Assembly: GCA_019058315.1 (NCBI GenBank)
Contig: JAHPZH010000001.1
Coordinates: forward strand, 213,566 to 277,565
DNA: 64,000 nt
Origin: Candidatus Helarchaeota archaeon
GTDB lineage: Archaea; Asgardarchaeota; Lokiarchaeia; Helarchaeales; RDOG01
Direction: 5' to 3'
The notes below the pieces were generated by a model, which was not told the DNA's origin, made no database searches, and saw only the letters and a program-made list of their open reading frames with translations. The number at the start of each line of letters is the position of its first letter. Within the stretch, counting starts at the first letter, position 1. Positions 1 through 8,535 of the stretch are shown here, in pieces. Both the position numbers and the translations under genes were made by a program.

Positions 1-120
1 AACCTCAATACAAACCAGCACCACCTGTCCAACCTCAATACAAACCAGCACCACCTGTCCAACCTCAATACAAACCAGCACCACCCATTCAACCTGAATA
101 CAAACCAGCGCCACAACTAA
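1..120 (+). repeat. 30-bp tandem repeat, four copies, in frame
   Basis: Four head-to-tail 30-base units. Copies 1 and 2 are identical; copy 3 differs only in its last few bases and copy 4 carries a few more substitutions. The unit encodes ten residues (PQYKPAPPVQ), so copy-number changes keep the frame of the VWA gene. More copies may lie to the left of the window. Confidence 0.9.
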
Positions 121-1802
121 CTCAACCCTCAGTACCACCGTCTCCCCCATTGACTCAACCCCCTCCTACAACACCCACCGCATATCCCTCATCTTACGAA
201 GCGGTTCCAAGTTATCCGGCAGCTGTTCCTGAAGAAATCTTCAGAAAAGTTGAACGCCCTCCTGAAGAGGATTGTTTGAGATTAAAAATTGAACTCCAAT
301 ATAATTTAGGTGGGAAAATACTTTTAAGTCCACGAAATTATGATTTTTTTGGTCTTGATCCATTTAAACCTGTTCCAATTCTTTTTGAAGATCCTACGAC
401 AGGAGCACAAGGATCTGCATACGCTGAAGTTGCTGAAGTACCAGATAATACTGTGCGGATGGAACCTGAAACTTACGAAACTGCAGATATACAATCATTA
501 GATGTCGTTCTTTTCTCATCAGCCCCAAGAGAACCCCCCATAGTAAAAGTAGATCATTTGAATTTAAAAGTAAAAATAACTGCTAAAGGAATTGGCTCCA
601 AAGTTGTAATAAGTAAGAGAAACAGCTTATCATTAGAGATAGAAGAGGGCGAGATTGTTACATTTGAAGATGAACTAATTGGTGCTTGGGGAGCAGGTTA
701 TGTGGTTGTAGATGAAAATTTATCTCATGATATTATTGAAATTGAAGATGAAATATTCGAAGCAACTGGGATTGGATCCCAGGAAGTAGTTGTTAGGCGA
801 AATGATAAAGCAGTCATTCCACTTCAGAATTTAGAATTAGGAATTAGTCCAATCTCTGGCGAAGATATGTGGAATACTATTACAATGGTTAGAAATAATC
901 AAGATAGAATGAAAGCTTGGTTAAGTCAATTCTTAATTTTTAAAGGATTAAAGCTAGGTTGGAGAGAAGCTAATGCAGCAATTAATATATTAAACACAGT
1001 GCCAGAGCTTAAAGGTGAAGTTATAGCAGCTCCAAAGATGACCTCCAGTTTGAATTTAAAAGCTGAAGGTTTAATTACTTTCAATGCTATATTAGTTTTA
1101 GATATCTCTGCTTCAATGTTAGCCCCTGATATGCCATGTATAAATGTCGCTCCAGCTATTGAAGGAATTAAAGCAGCAATGGATAATGAAATAGTCAGAA
1201 AATTTTTAGCTCAATTCCGTGAAGGAAGAAATATGGCAAGAAGATTAGGAGCCGCATTTGCTGCTCTTCTGTTTCTTGCGGAAAAAGTAGGAAGAGGATT
1301 TGGAGAGAAAGTTTCGGTTATAAGATTTGCTGATGGGGCTGAAGTTCTTGATTTTAACGGTCCATTTTTCGACTCTGCATCTGGCAAACATGGTATTTTG
1401 GAACAAGCTGCAATTGAAATCGTAGAAAAAATTGGTCGATATAAAGGTTTGGCTACAAACATGGGTGAAGCTATGTTAAAGGCAAGGGAAGTTCTAGACG
1501 TTTATGAATCAATAGAGAAAGATAAACCTTGTATGTTAGTCTTATTAACCGATGGGTATCCAACTGATGAACCAAAATTTGTTCAAGTAATTAACCAATT
1601 CTTCGTTGGAAATCCTAATGTAGTGACATATATTGTAGGCATTGGTAATACAAATGTTAAGTTAATGAACGATATAGCTGTACGTTGTGGCGGCGAATTC
1701 TTCCAACCAAAAGATATGGGTGAATTACTTGTTTGGTACTCAAAAAGAGCCAGAGATTTAGTGGTTAAATTAAAAGGTGGTCGTAAATACCTTAATATCT
1801 AA
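3..1802 (+). CDS. VWA-domain protein with Pro-rich repeats, 5' partial
   Basis: The reading frame is open from the left edge, so the N-terminus lies outside the window; a TTG at 150 would be an internal codon. Visible residues 1-40 are four copies of a ten-residue Pro/Gln/Tyr/Lys unit, followed by more Pro-rich linker to about 80. Two related beta-rich segments follow (about 92-170 and 183-275; the second contains a GIGS motif that recurs), then a helical stretch and a C-terminal von Willebrand A domain (about 355-595). The MIDAS site looks complete: DISAS near 365, a Thr in the GLATN loop near 482, and TDG near 514. VWA domains bind metal and mediate protein-protein assembly. No membrane segment is visible, so it is probably cytosolic, possibly a scaffold for the three genes that follow on the same strand after a 72-base gap. 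The domain call is firm; the role is inference. Confidence 0.85.
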   Translation, partial: PQYKPAPPVQPQYKPAPPVQPQYKPAPPIQPEYKPAPQLTQPSVPPSPPLTQPPPTTPTAYPSSYEAVPSYPAAVPEEIFRKVERPPEEDCLRLKIELQYNLGGKILLSPRNYDFFGLDPFKPVPILFEDPTTGAQGSAYAEVAEVPDNTVRMEPETYETADIQSLDVVLFSSAPREPPIVKVDHLNLKVKITAKGIGSKVVISKRNSLSLEIEEGEIVTFEDELIGAWGAGYVVVDENLSHDIIEIEDEIFEATGIGSQEVVVRRNDKAVIPLQNLELGISPISGEDMWNTITMVRNNQDRMKAWLSQFLIFKGLKLGWREANAAINILNTVPELKGEVIAAPKMTSSLNLKAEGLITFNAILVLDISASMLAPDMPCINVAPAIEGIKAAMDNEIVRKFLAQFREGRNMARRLGAAFAALLFLAEKVGRGFGEKVSVIRFADGAEVLDFNGPFFDSASGKHGILEQAAIEIVEKIGRYKGLATNMGEAMLKAREVLDVYESIEKDKPCMLVLLTDGYPTDEPKFVQVINQFFVGNPNVVTYIVGIGNTNVKLMNDIAVRCGGEFFQPKDMGELLVWYSKRARDLVVKLKGGRKYLNI

Positions 1803-1874
1803 AATACTCTTATTTTTAATTTGATTAATTTCATTCAAAATCTTTTTTTATGATCTTTGTATTTGTAAATCTAT

Positions 1875-2960
1875 ATGGTCGATTTAATGCCAAAAAATAT
1901 TATACCCGCTGGATCAGTGAGTTTTAAAGAATTTCCAGAAAAAATTTTATTACAAGGTAAAAAATATCCTATCCAAATCCTATTAAAAAATAGCAGTGAG
2001 ACTAAAGACAATCCTGTAGACTATTATTTAAAGTATCGTATAAATGGTTTTAAAATCATAGACATTCCTGATAATTTAAAGTCAGAAGTCTGGTTTTCAA
2101 TGCCATATAATCTTGATTATCCTTTTAATATAACTATTGAACCAACAATTGAAGGACCTTTGCAATTTGAATTAAGTATGTTTGGTAAAAAAGTTACCTT
2201 TTCTAAAGTAGAAAAAATTCGAAAGATAGAGGTTGAAGTTGAAAAAGAAGTGGTTCCAGAAACAGGCGAAGTCCCTATAACTAAAAAAGTAATTGAACTT
2301 CGTGAAGAAAAAATTCTTGAGGATCAGGTGGAAACTGAAGAAATACTAATCGACTCTAAAGCGATATACATGGAAGCAATAAATGCAGGTCAATCTACAA
2401 ATTTAGAAAATTTCATGACTATTGGAGACGTTAGTAGTAATATTGAACAGATTAAAGCCTCTACTATAATATTTTATTTTCCTATTGTAGTAAGTCCAGA
2501 ATATAAAGATATATTAAGAATATTTAGTAAAAAAATGTTTGAAACGACAGGAGATTCATTCTTTTACATTAATTTTCCAATTTCTCAGAATTTAAGCGAA
2601 TCCGAATTAAATACAATTAAGGAAGGAATTAACAAATTTTTACCCAGGATTGAACACCTAGACTCGAAAATAATATTCAACTTGGACTTCATTCCAAAAT
2701 CAGAAAAACCAACAATTATTTTAGGTAATGATGAAAACGGAAAAGCTAAAGAAATTCATAATTTTCTGTTAAATAAACTAGATAATAAAAAATTTGACAT
2801 AATTCTAGATTCAAACGTCTTTAATGATGGTATAATATTTGAAAATTTAAATCTGTTATGTTCAAGTCAAAATGTTGATATTATTAATTTGGTATTATCA
2901 GACCATTTCAGAGAAGACTTTTCACTTTTTGTAGATTTTTTAAATTTATTTTCTAAATAA
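1875..2960 (+). CDS. Unknown protein in VWA/amidoligase cassette
   Basis: I do not recognise the family. The 361 residues divide into an N-terminal beta-rich segment (1-110), a highly charged Glu/Lys/Val linker (112-165), and a C-terminal alpha/beta region (170-361) with alternating hydrophobic strands and helices. There is no signal peptide, membrane segment or Cys cluster. The ATG at 1875 has no obvious Shine-Dalgarno site; an in-frame ATG four codons later (1887) is equally possible. The gene lies 72 bases after the VWA gene and 13 bases before the GCS2 gene, so co-transcription is likely, and its product is probably a partner of the VWA protein or the ligase. That partnership rests on position only. 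Confidence 0.7.
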   Translation: MVDLMPKNIIPAGSVSFKEFPEKILLQGKKYPIQILLKNSSETKDNPVDYYLKYRINGFKIIDIPDNLKSEVWFSMPYNLDYPFNITIEPTIEGPLQFELSMFGKKVTFSKVEKIRKIEVEVEKEVVPETGEVPITKKVIELREEKILEDQVETEEILIDSKAIYMEAINAGQSTNLENFMTIGDVSSNIEQIKASTIIFYFPIVVSPEYKDILRIFSKKMFETTGDSFFYINFPISQNLSESELNTIKEGINKFLPRIEHLDSKIIFNLDFIPKSEKPTIILGNDENGKAKEIHNFLLNKLDNKKFDIILDSNVFNDGIIFENLNLLCSSQNVDIINLVLSDHFREDFSLFVDFLNLFSK

Positions 2961-2973
2961 ATGAGGTTTAAAT

Positions 2974-4476
2974 ATGCCGAAGAATAAAGAAAAACCCGCA
3001 TGGGATTTTAATGAAAAAAACCCAATTGAATTGCCTTTCTCGCATGGTATGGAATGTGAAATTGCATTATTGACTGCTAATGGAGGTTTACCCTCTGGGA
3101 CTGAAATGATTCATGTTTTTAGAAGAATTGTTGAAGATTCATTAAATGAACTAATTGATATTCTCCAAAGTGATTTTTGCCCAAAAATGATCAAAGATAA
3201 ATTGGTAGGTATGCCCCAACTTGCTTTTAATGAGGAAAAAGGAGATGTAATTGTCCAAGGATATAAAATTGGGAGAGATACTGTTAATGTTGAAATTTTT
3301 GGTAGGGATGGCAATGTTGCGGCAATTACATACATTCTTGAACTTGTAACTCCTCCAGCTACCCATTTAGATGAACTTGTTTGGTGGTTACAAACCCTTT
3401 TTACTATTGGTCAACAAGTTACCGTCCCTCAAAATCTCTATTTATGTTCAACTGGTCTACCACCTTTAATTAAGGAATATATGCGAGGTTTAACATATTC
3501 CGACCATCATCATATGGGTGGATTTAAAGATGAATATGAAAAAAAGCGAATTTACAACATTTTTAGAGCATTTGTTCCCCATATTATAGCCCTAACTGCA
3601 AATTCTCCTTTAATAAACGGCCAACCGACAGATATTATAAAAACCATCGGTTCTGAACCATTACATTTAAGATATGCTGCTCCTGGGTGTGTTAGAAGTA
3701 TTAGATTAATGAATAATGTTTCTATGTTAAGTAGAAATGATCCTAAGGTATATATTCCTCATCTACCCGCAAATGCAGACGCCAATTATTTTTTAAGCAT
3801 AATACAAAAAGCCTCAATAGCAGATGCTAAATTTCAAGATATTTTTCCATTTAGTGAATGGAAAACTATTGAATTTCGTGTTTGTGATGCTCCATTATCA
3901 ATTTCAAAAAGAATAGGAATCGTTTTATTATTACAAGCTTTGGCATTAAAAGCTCGTGAAATGCGTGAAATACCTGATGTTAGTTCTTATTCAATAGTAG
4001 CTAATAGACACGAATCAATATTACGTGGATTGTATGCTCCTTTTAAATCAGATTATATTCCTGATATTAGTTCTGTAAATAGGGAATTTGGAGAGGTATA
4101 TTTAGGAAATAGGGACAAACCATATACTTATATGTTTCAAGCTATTCAAAAAATGTTAGAATGGCTTTTTGAACCTTTGAAAAGGATAAAAATTTATGAT
4201 AAGAAATTCTATAAGAACTTTGAGGGTATGTCACCGTTTATTTCACCATTAATATTATCAATGTTTGGTAATGTTGATATCGCTCAAGCACCATTTGGAG
4301 AATGCGAATTTCAATTGCTGTTATATAATCACTATTTGCATAAAAATCCTCAAACACCAGCAGGTCCTATGGTATTAAGGGATTTAATTAAAGCAACATT
4401 TAAATCTAAAGATCCTTATTATTCGCCGATCGGAGGAGAAATTCCACAAAAATCCCTTAAATGGATTAAATTATAA
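2974..4476 (+). CDS. GCS2-family carboxylate-amine ligase-like protein
   Basis: This resembles the glutamate-cysteine ligase type 2 (GCS2, YbdK-like) family, ATP-dependent enzymes that join a carboxylate to an amine. The first strand carries MECEIALL in place of the usual GxExE start; the middle has an HHHMGGF segment followed by a helix with ALTANSPL, a typical GCS2 block; later come IEFRVCDAP and NRHESILRGLY, also matching the family's C-terminal active-site blocks. At 500 residues it is longer than usual (about 370-450). The ATG at 2974 has GAGGT at 2963-2967. It sits between an unknown gene (13-base gap) and an amidohydrolase (30-base gap). The substrate is unknown: glutathione-type synthesis is possible, but a VWA and amidohydrolase context points rather to peptide or metabolite amidation (inference). 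Confidence 0.8.
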   Translation: MPKNKEKPAWDFNEKNPIELPFSHGMECEIALLTANGGLPSGTEMIHVFRRIVEDSLNELIDILQSDFCPKMIKDKLVGMPQLAFNEEKGDVIVQGYKIGRDTVNVEIFGRDGNVAAITYILELVTPPATHLDELVWWLQTLFTIGQQVTVPQNLYLCSTGLPPLIKEYMRGLTYSDHHHMGGFKDEYEKKRIYNIFRAFVPHIIALTANSPLINGQPTDIIKTIGSEPLHLRYAAPGCVRSIRLMNNVSMLSRNDPKVYIPHLPANADANYFLSIIQKASIADAKFQDIFPFSEWKTIEFRVCDAPLSISKRIGIVLLLQALALKAREMREIPDVSSYSIVANRHESILRGLYAPFKSDYIPDISSVNREFGEVYLGNRDKPYTYMFQAIQKMLEWLFEPLKRIKIYDKKFYKNFEGMSPFISPLILSMFGNVDIAQAPFGECEFQLLLYNHYLHKNPQTPAGPMVLRDLIKATFKSKDPYYSPIGGEIPQKSLKWIKL

Positions 4477-4506
4477 GAAATTTGAATAATATAGGAGTCA
4501 GATAAA

Positions 4507-6030
4507 GTGATAATCCTTGAAATGCTGAAAGAAAATACAACCGATATTCGAGAAATAAAATTTCTTGTAATTGATGGTCATAGTCATCTAGGAAAAGATA
4601 TAGATGGTCAACAAAATATGAATCCTTTAGCTCCTGGTGGTACTTTTGATTTCTATGCAAAAATAAATTCTAAATTAAAGAGTCTTGCTGGGGATAAAGA
4701 ACTTACCTACGAATTAAATTATGAGGGGCAAAATTACATTTTTAATTTTAAATTTGTACCCCACAATTTTACTTATTTAATATATGATAAAATTTCTGAA
4801 CTTTGTAAATGTGGTGGACATAAAGATCTAATTAATAAATTTATAAATAGTTGGCTTATCGATCAAGGTGTTGTGTTCCCTTTTCAAGATGTATTTAGAC
4901 AAAGAAAATCAGAGGCAGAATATAGAGCTTCTAATTTAAATATATCTCGAGTCACATCAAGTTTTCCAAATTCTCTTAGATTAATTGGTTATGCTAGAGT
5001 AACACCTTCTCAAAGAGAAATAGCTGTAAATGAAGTAAAATTTGCCATTGAAAAATTAAAGCTCAGAGGTCTAAAACTCCATCCAAGATCTGATGGATGG
5101 TTAGATAAAGTAACAGAACAATTTGTCATTGATGTTTTAACCGAAGCTGCAAGACATTCCGTTCCTGTTTTATTCGATACAAGAGGTAAAAAATCTATAT
5201 TGGATATTTATGAAGTAACAAAGAACACAAGAGCATTTTTACAAAAATCTAATCCTAATTTAGTGAAACATCTAAAGGTTATTATTGGGCACTGTGCTGC
5301 TGGAAACATTGGAGACGAAGAAGTTTATGCTGCTATTGCTGATGATAACACAATTGGAGAAATTTCGATGATGCATGGACTTGCGTGTAACCAATTTTAT
5401 ATTGGTTTTAAAAATTGGTATAATCAAACTTTTAAGAATAAAAGAGTTTGGTCTGAAAATTTAATATATGGAAGTGATTTTCCATATTTCTTTGAAAAAC
5501 ATGCGGCTGACAATATTTCTTTCCTAATTTCGAAAGATTTCTTTGATAAAGGGGGAAAATTAACAGATACTGCTAATATATTAGGTATAAACATGATAAG
5601 ATTGTTACCTGAATATTCTCTTCCCCATAAACAAGAACATAATATAAAACCTCAATCAGCTTACATTCAAAATGATCAAAATACCCCATCAACTGATATT
5701 ATTGCTGAAGCTATCGCAGCTCTTATAGAATATAAAGTTATTAATCCCATCATGCTTAATTATATGTTTAATCACGATTTTTATAACTTTAATGAAGAAA
5801 TTCTAATTGATTGTGTTTCGGTAAAAAACCCAAATATCCAGAGTAAAATATTAGCAATGGATATTTTTAATAATACTAAAATTATGAAAATTTTTAATAA
5901 AGATGATGAATTTAAACCGCTTGGTGGTTATAAATTCTTCTCACCAAAAGATAGGCTTTTTTTACATTCAAATATTATTTTAAATAACCCAATTCACACC
6001 TTTAATCACTTTAAAATGCCATATACGTGA
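4507..6030 (+). CDS. Amidohydrolase-superfamily metal hydrolase
   Basis: This is a TIM-barrel amidohydrolase (amidohydrolase-2/TatD-like). The metal-site motifs run in order: DGHSHLG near the start (HxH), GLKLHPRSDGW in mid-barrel, IIGHCA, and GSDFPYF (the catalytic Asp). A further C-terminal region of about 120 residues (390-507), helical and Asn-rich, is not part of the usual barrel. The start is GTG at 4507, chosen because AGGAGT at 4493-4498 lies eight bases upstream. It is the last gene of the four-gene plus-strand cassette. A hydrolase of C-N bonds next to a C-N ligase suggests make/break of the same linkage, which is inference. The family is confident; the substrate is unknown. Confidence 0.82.
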   Translation: MIILEMLKENTTDIREIKFLVIDGHSHLGKDIDGQQNMNPLAPGGTFDFYAKINSKLKSLAGDKELTYELNYEGQNYIFNFKFVPHNFTYLIYDKISELCKCGGHKDLINKFINSWLIDQGVVFPFQDVFRQRKSEAEYRASNLNISRVTSSFPNSLRLIGYARVTPSQREIAVNEVKFAIEKLKLRGLKLHPRSDGWLDKVTEQFVIDVLTEAARHSVPVLFDTRGKKSILDIYEVTKNTRAFLQKSNPNLVKHLKVIIGHCAAGNIGDEEVYAAIADDNTIGEISMMHGLACNQFYIGFKNWYNQTFKNKRVWSENLIYGSDFPYFFEKHAADNISFLISKDFFDKGGKLTDTANILGINMIRLLPEYSLPHKQEHNIKPQSAYIQNDQNTPSTDIIAEAIAALIEYKVINPIMLNYMFNHDFYNFNEEILIDCVSVKNPNIQSKILAMDIFNNTKIMKIFNKDDEFKPLGGYKFFSPKDRLFLHSNIILNNPIHTFNHFKMPYT

Positions 6031-6100
6031 TTCTATTATTTAAACCTGTAATGAATAATAAGAAATAGGCGAAATAGATCCACAAAATAAGATGATTTTA

Positions 6101-6550
6101 TTAACCCTTTTTTTTAGTATCTCTTCTAAATTCCCATAAATCCATCTCAGACTTACAGTTAGGACAAGAAGCTTTTATTTTTAACCATTCTAAGAATTCT
6201 TCTCTATGAAATTTTTCCCCACAATAAGGACAAGTAGCCAATATATCATCTAATTTTATTAATTTTGTACAAATTTTACATCTTTCTATTTCATAACCAC
6301 ATTTTTTGCATATTTTCAAGTTTTTAACAGGGCTTGCACAAACTGGACAAAGATCTTGAGGCAGATCTTTTGAAATACTAGTAACCTCTCCAGTATGATC
6401 TTTACCAGATCCAGACCTACTAATCAAGTCTCCGATAGTATGAACTGGTCTTTCACGTTTTTTATATTCAACCCAGATATAAATTATAATAAATAACCCC
6501 ATTATACCTGCAAATGCAATAAACATCCAAATTATTGGATCAATTACCAT
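6101..6550 (-). CDS. Membrane-anchored RING-like zinc-finger protein
   Basis: Of 149 residues, 8-28 form one hydrophobic transmembrane helix, followed by a basic KKRERP stop-transfer and a short linker. The C-terminal half (70-140) carries six closely spaced CxxC-type knuckles: CPVC, CKKCG, CKIC, CPYCGEKFH and CPNC. The last block (CPYC, then FH, then EFLEWL, then CPNC) resembles the second half of a RING/treble-clef finger, where the helix between FH and the last CxxC contacts partners. Known: Asgard genomes encode RING-type E3-like proteins. Inference: this could be a membrane-tethered E3-like or adaptor protein. A plain double zinc ribbon is the alternative. It is transcribed divergently from the GTPase at 6757. 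Confidence 0.75.
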   Translation of the reverse strand: MVIDPIIWMFIAFAGIMGLFIIIYIWVEYKKRERPVHTIGDLISRSGSGKDHTGEVTSISKDLPQDLCPVCASPVKNLKICKKCGYEIERCKICTKLIKLDDILATCPYCGEKFHREEFLEWLKIKASCPNCKSEMDLWEFRRDTKKKG

Positions 6551-6756
6551 AGTGTCATATAGCCTCTTATTTTATTAACTATTTATTCATTTCTAAAATA
6601 ATATGAAGTTTTAAATATTTAATCATTTTTAATGAGGAATTACTAAATTAGGAATGTCCTTTATATTAATATTCGATTATTTCAAGTAATCTGAATTGCC
6701 GTTAAGATAGAATATTTTATCGCAATAAATAAAATTTGAATTTGGAGATTTATTGA
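6551..6756. promoter_or_regulatory. Divergent promoter region
   Basis: This 206-base A/T-rich gap lies between the leftward zinc-finger gene and the rightward GTPase gene, so it must hold promoters for both. A TTTTAAATATTTAA stretch near 6610-6625 is TATA-like. I see no convincing ORF in it. Confidence 0.35.
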
Positions 6757-7311
6757 TTGTCAAAAATCATAAGTAAAAAAGTGGTATTGGTTGGTTTAGA
6801 CAACGCAGGAAAAACAACTATACTGAAAACCATGAAAAAGGAACACCCTTCAGCAGTCTACGATTTAAAACCGACCAAAGGCGTGAATATAGAAGAATTC
6901 AAAGCTGTAGAAGCATTTAGTACAAATGAATCTTCTATTATTGTATGGGATTTCGGTGGTCAAATACAATATCGTTTACAATATCTCCAAGACGCCGAAA
7001 AATATTTTGTTGAAATAGATAAGGTAATTTATGTAATTGATATTCAAGATAAAAAACGATTTAACGAATCGTTTGAATATTTAAGTGAAATTCTAAAATT
7101 GATAAAAGGATTCAATATAGATGAATCCAAGATTGATGTTATGGTTTTTTTACACAAACTTGACCCGCCCCTTGTAAATAGTTCAGAATATAAAGAAAGA
7201 AGTAATTATTTAAAGGATGAAATGAAAGAAATATTTAAAGCATACAAATTTAAATTAACCATTTTTGAAACTAGTGTGTATACTGTCTTTCAGAAAATTG
7301 AAGTCATTTGA
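6757..7311 (+). CDS. Rag/Arf-like small GTPase
   Basis: A small GTPase of 184 residues. The P-loop is GLDNAGKT (13-20), the switch I Thr is T40 (KPTKG), the Walker B/switch II is DFGGQ (65-69), and the base-recognition motif is HKLD (133-136) instead of NKxD. GLDNAGKTT is Arf-like, while HKxD and the C-terminal FETSVYTVFQKI resemble Gtr/Rag GTPases, which act in heterodimers at membranes in eukaryotes. There is no N-terminal Gly for myristoylation and no C-terminal Cys. The start is TTG 6757, supported by GGAG at 6744-6747. Its stop overlaps the start of the next ORF, a longin/roadblock-like protein, so the two are probably translated together. Eukaryotic Rag proteins carry a C-terminal roadblock domain in the same chain; here it may be encoded separately. 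Confidence 0.88.
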   Translation: MSKIISKKVVLVGLDNAGKTTILKTMKKEHPSAVYDLKPTKGVNIEEFKAVEAFSTNESSIIVWDFGGQIQYRLQYLQDAEKYFVEIDKVIYVIDIQDKKRFNESFEYLSEILKLIKGFNIDESKIDVMVFLHKLDPPLVNSSEYKERSNYLKDEMKEIFKAYKFKLTIFETSVYTVFQKIEVI

Positions 7312-7763
7312 GGGTCGTAAGTGTGGATAAAATAACAGAGTGTTGGATAATCGAAAATTCAGGGGTTTGTTTATTTAATCATTCAATAGAAAGTAAAATA
7401 GATGAAATACTATTTTCAGGCTTTCTTAGCGGTATTAGAACATTTTTAGAAGAGATTGGAGAGAAAAAGCTTGAAAAATTAGAGTTAGGTAACTCTAAAC
7501 TAATTTTTTATAATCTAGATAAATATGGATTATTCATAGTCTTAAAAAGCCCTAAAAAGACAAAAGATAAATTTTTAGAAAAAAAAATCATAGAAGTTCA
7601 ACATAGTTTCATAAATTTATTTGAAGATCATTTAATTGAACATCAGAAAAAAGGATTTCCTTTTAATACTGATGATTTTAAAGATTTTCGTATAGAATTA
7701 GAAGAAAACATATTTAAGGAAAATATTGAAAAAAACATTTCCTCTTGGCTAAAAAGCATTTAA
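7308..7763 (+). CDS. Longin/roadblock-like protein, GTPase partner
   Basis: Up to 151 residues with a profilin-like alpha/beta pattern: two short strands (CWIIENSGVCLFN), a helix with LFSGFLSGIRTFLEE, three strands (LELGNSKLIFYN, YGLFIVLK), and a long C-terminal helix. The same pattern occurs in the proteins at 49800, 31011 and the tail at 45690. Such longin/roadblock proteins typically pair with small GTPases in Asgard archaea and eukaryotes. The TTG at 7308 overlaps the GTPase stop, but a GTG at 7323 has GAGGG (7310-7314) eight bases upstream and may be the true start, giving 146 residues. The protein is probably cytosolic. The fold is an inference from pattern, not an alignment. Confidence 0.72.
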   Translation: MRVVSVDKITECWIIENSGVCLFNHSIESKIDEILFSGFLSGIRTFLEEIGEKKLEKLELGNSKLIFYNLDKYGLFIVLKSPKKTKDKFLEKKIIEVQHSFINLFEDHLIEHQKKGFPFNTDDFKDFRIELEENIFKENIEKNISSWLKSI

Positions 7764-7780
7764 CCTTTTCAACAAATAAA

Positions 7781-8473
7781 TCACATTAAATTGGTTGTAT
7801 TAATTTCAAAGTCTTCATGGTCAATTTTATTGAATTCTCCATATTTACCAATGTTTAATTGAAGATTATTCTGAAATTTAGAAACATAACCATTTTTTAA
7901 TTCATAGATTTCTCCCTCATTAACACTCTCTATTGCTGCATCAAATAATGAGAGGTTTATCAATCCCGTTGTGTCTCCCACTGATGCTGTAGCAACTCTG
8001 TGCATTGATCCATCTTTAAACCGAACATCTCGAGGAGCTGCTTTCTCTTTAACTTTGATTATTATATTTACATTTCTTATTCCTTCCTTTAAATCTGTAA
8101 CTTTATACCATTGAGTAGTTTTGGGTAATTCTTCAGGTATATCTGTAACTTCGATTTCTTTATCAATGGGTTTCCATTGGCCATACATTCCAATATTGAG
8201 CTTTGCTCGATCCATAAAGACATTAACATAACCATTCATTATGTAAATTGATTTTCCAATTCGATCAGCAATTTTATCAATATCTAAATCCCAAACTGTT
8301 AAAATAAAAACTCCAGTTTCATCCCCAACTAAAAAATCGCTCACCCTTTGTTGGATTCGCTTTTTCTTATTGAATACTTCTCGTTCATTTAACTTTCTAA
8401 TTACTTTAATTTCAATATATACTGCCTTAGAATCGTTTTTTAAATTGTTAATCTTCTTTAAATCTTGAGACAT
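7781..8473 (-). CDS. RPA-like single-stranded DNA-binding protein, two OB folds
   Basis: The 230 residues contain two similar halves. Each has an OB-fold signature: a VGDETG or VGDTTG turn followed by hydrophobic strands, then a strand ending in LNIGMYGQW or LNIGKYGEF, with the NGYV segment before it. The OB folds cover about 15-100 and 118-215. This matches archaeal RPA/SOSS-B-type ssDNA-binding proteins, which protect single strands during replication and repair. There is no zinc finger or acidic tail. It is followed, in its own direction, by nothing on the same strand nearby; upstream on the same strand lies the Rab-like GTPase, 62 bases away, probably a chance neighbour. Confidence is high for the fold and good for the role. 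Confidence 0.82.
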   Translation of the reverse strand: MSQDLKKINNLKNDSKAVYIEIKVIRKLNEREVFNKKKRIQQRVSDFLVGDETGVFILTVWDLDIDKIADRIGKSIYIMNGYVNVFMDRAKLNIGMYGQWKPIDKEIEVTDIPEELPKTTQWYKVTDLKEGIRNVNIIIKVKEKAAPRDVRFKDGSMHRVATASVGDTTGLINLSLFDAAIESVNEGEIYELKNGYVSKFQNNLQLNIGKYGEFNKIDHEDFEINTTNLM

Positions 8474-8535
8474 AAAATATTCCTTCTTATAAAAGAATTA
8501 ATTGTAACTATAAATACATATAAATTTTAAATTAT

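Noticed and set aside
1211..1462. Minus-strand frame within the VWA gene
   Set aside because: It is antisense to the VWA domain, has no recognisable motif and no ribosome site.
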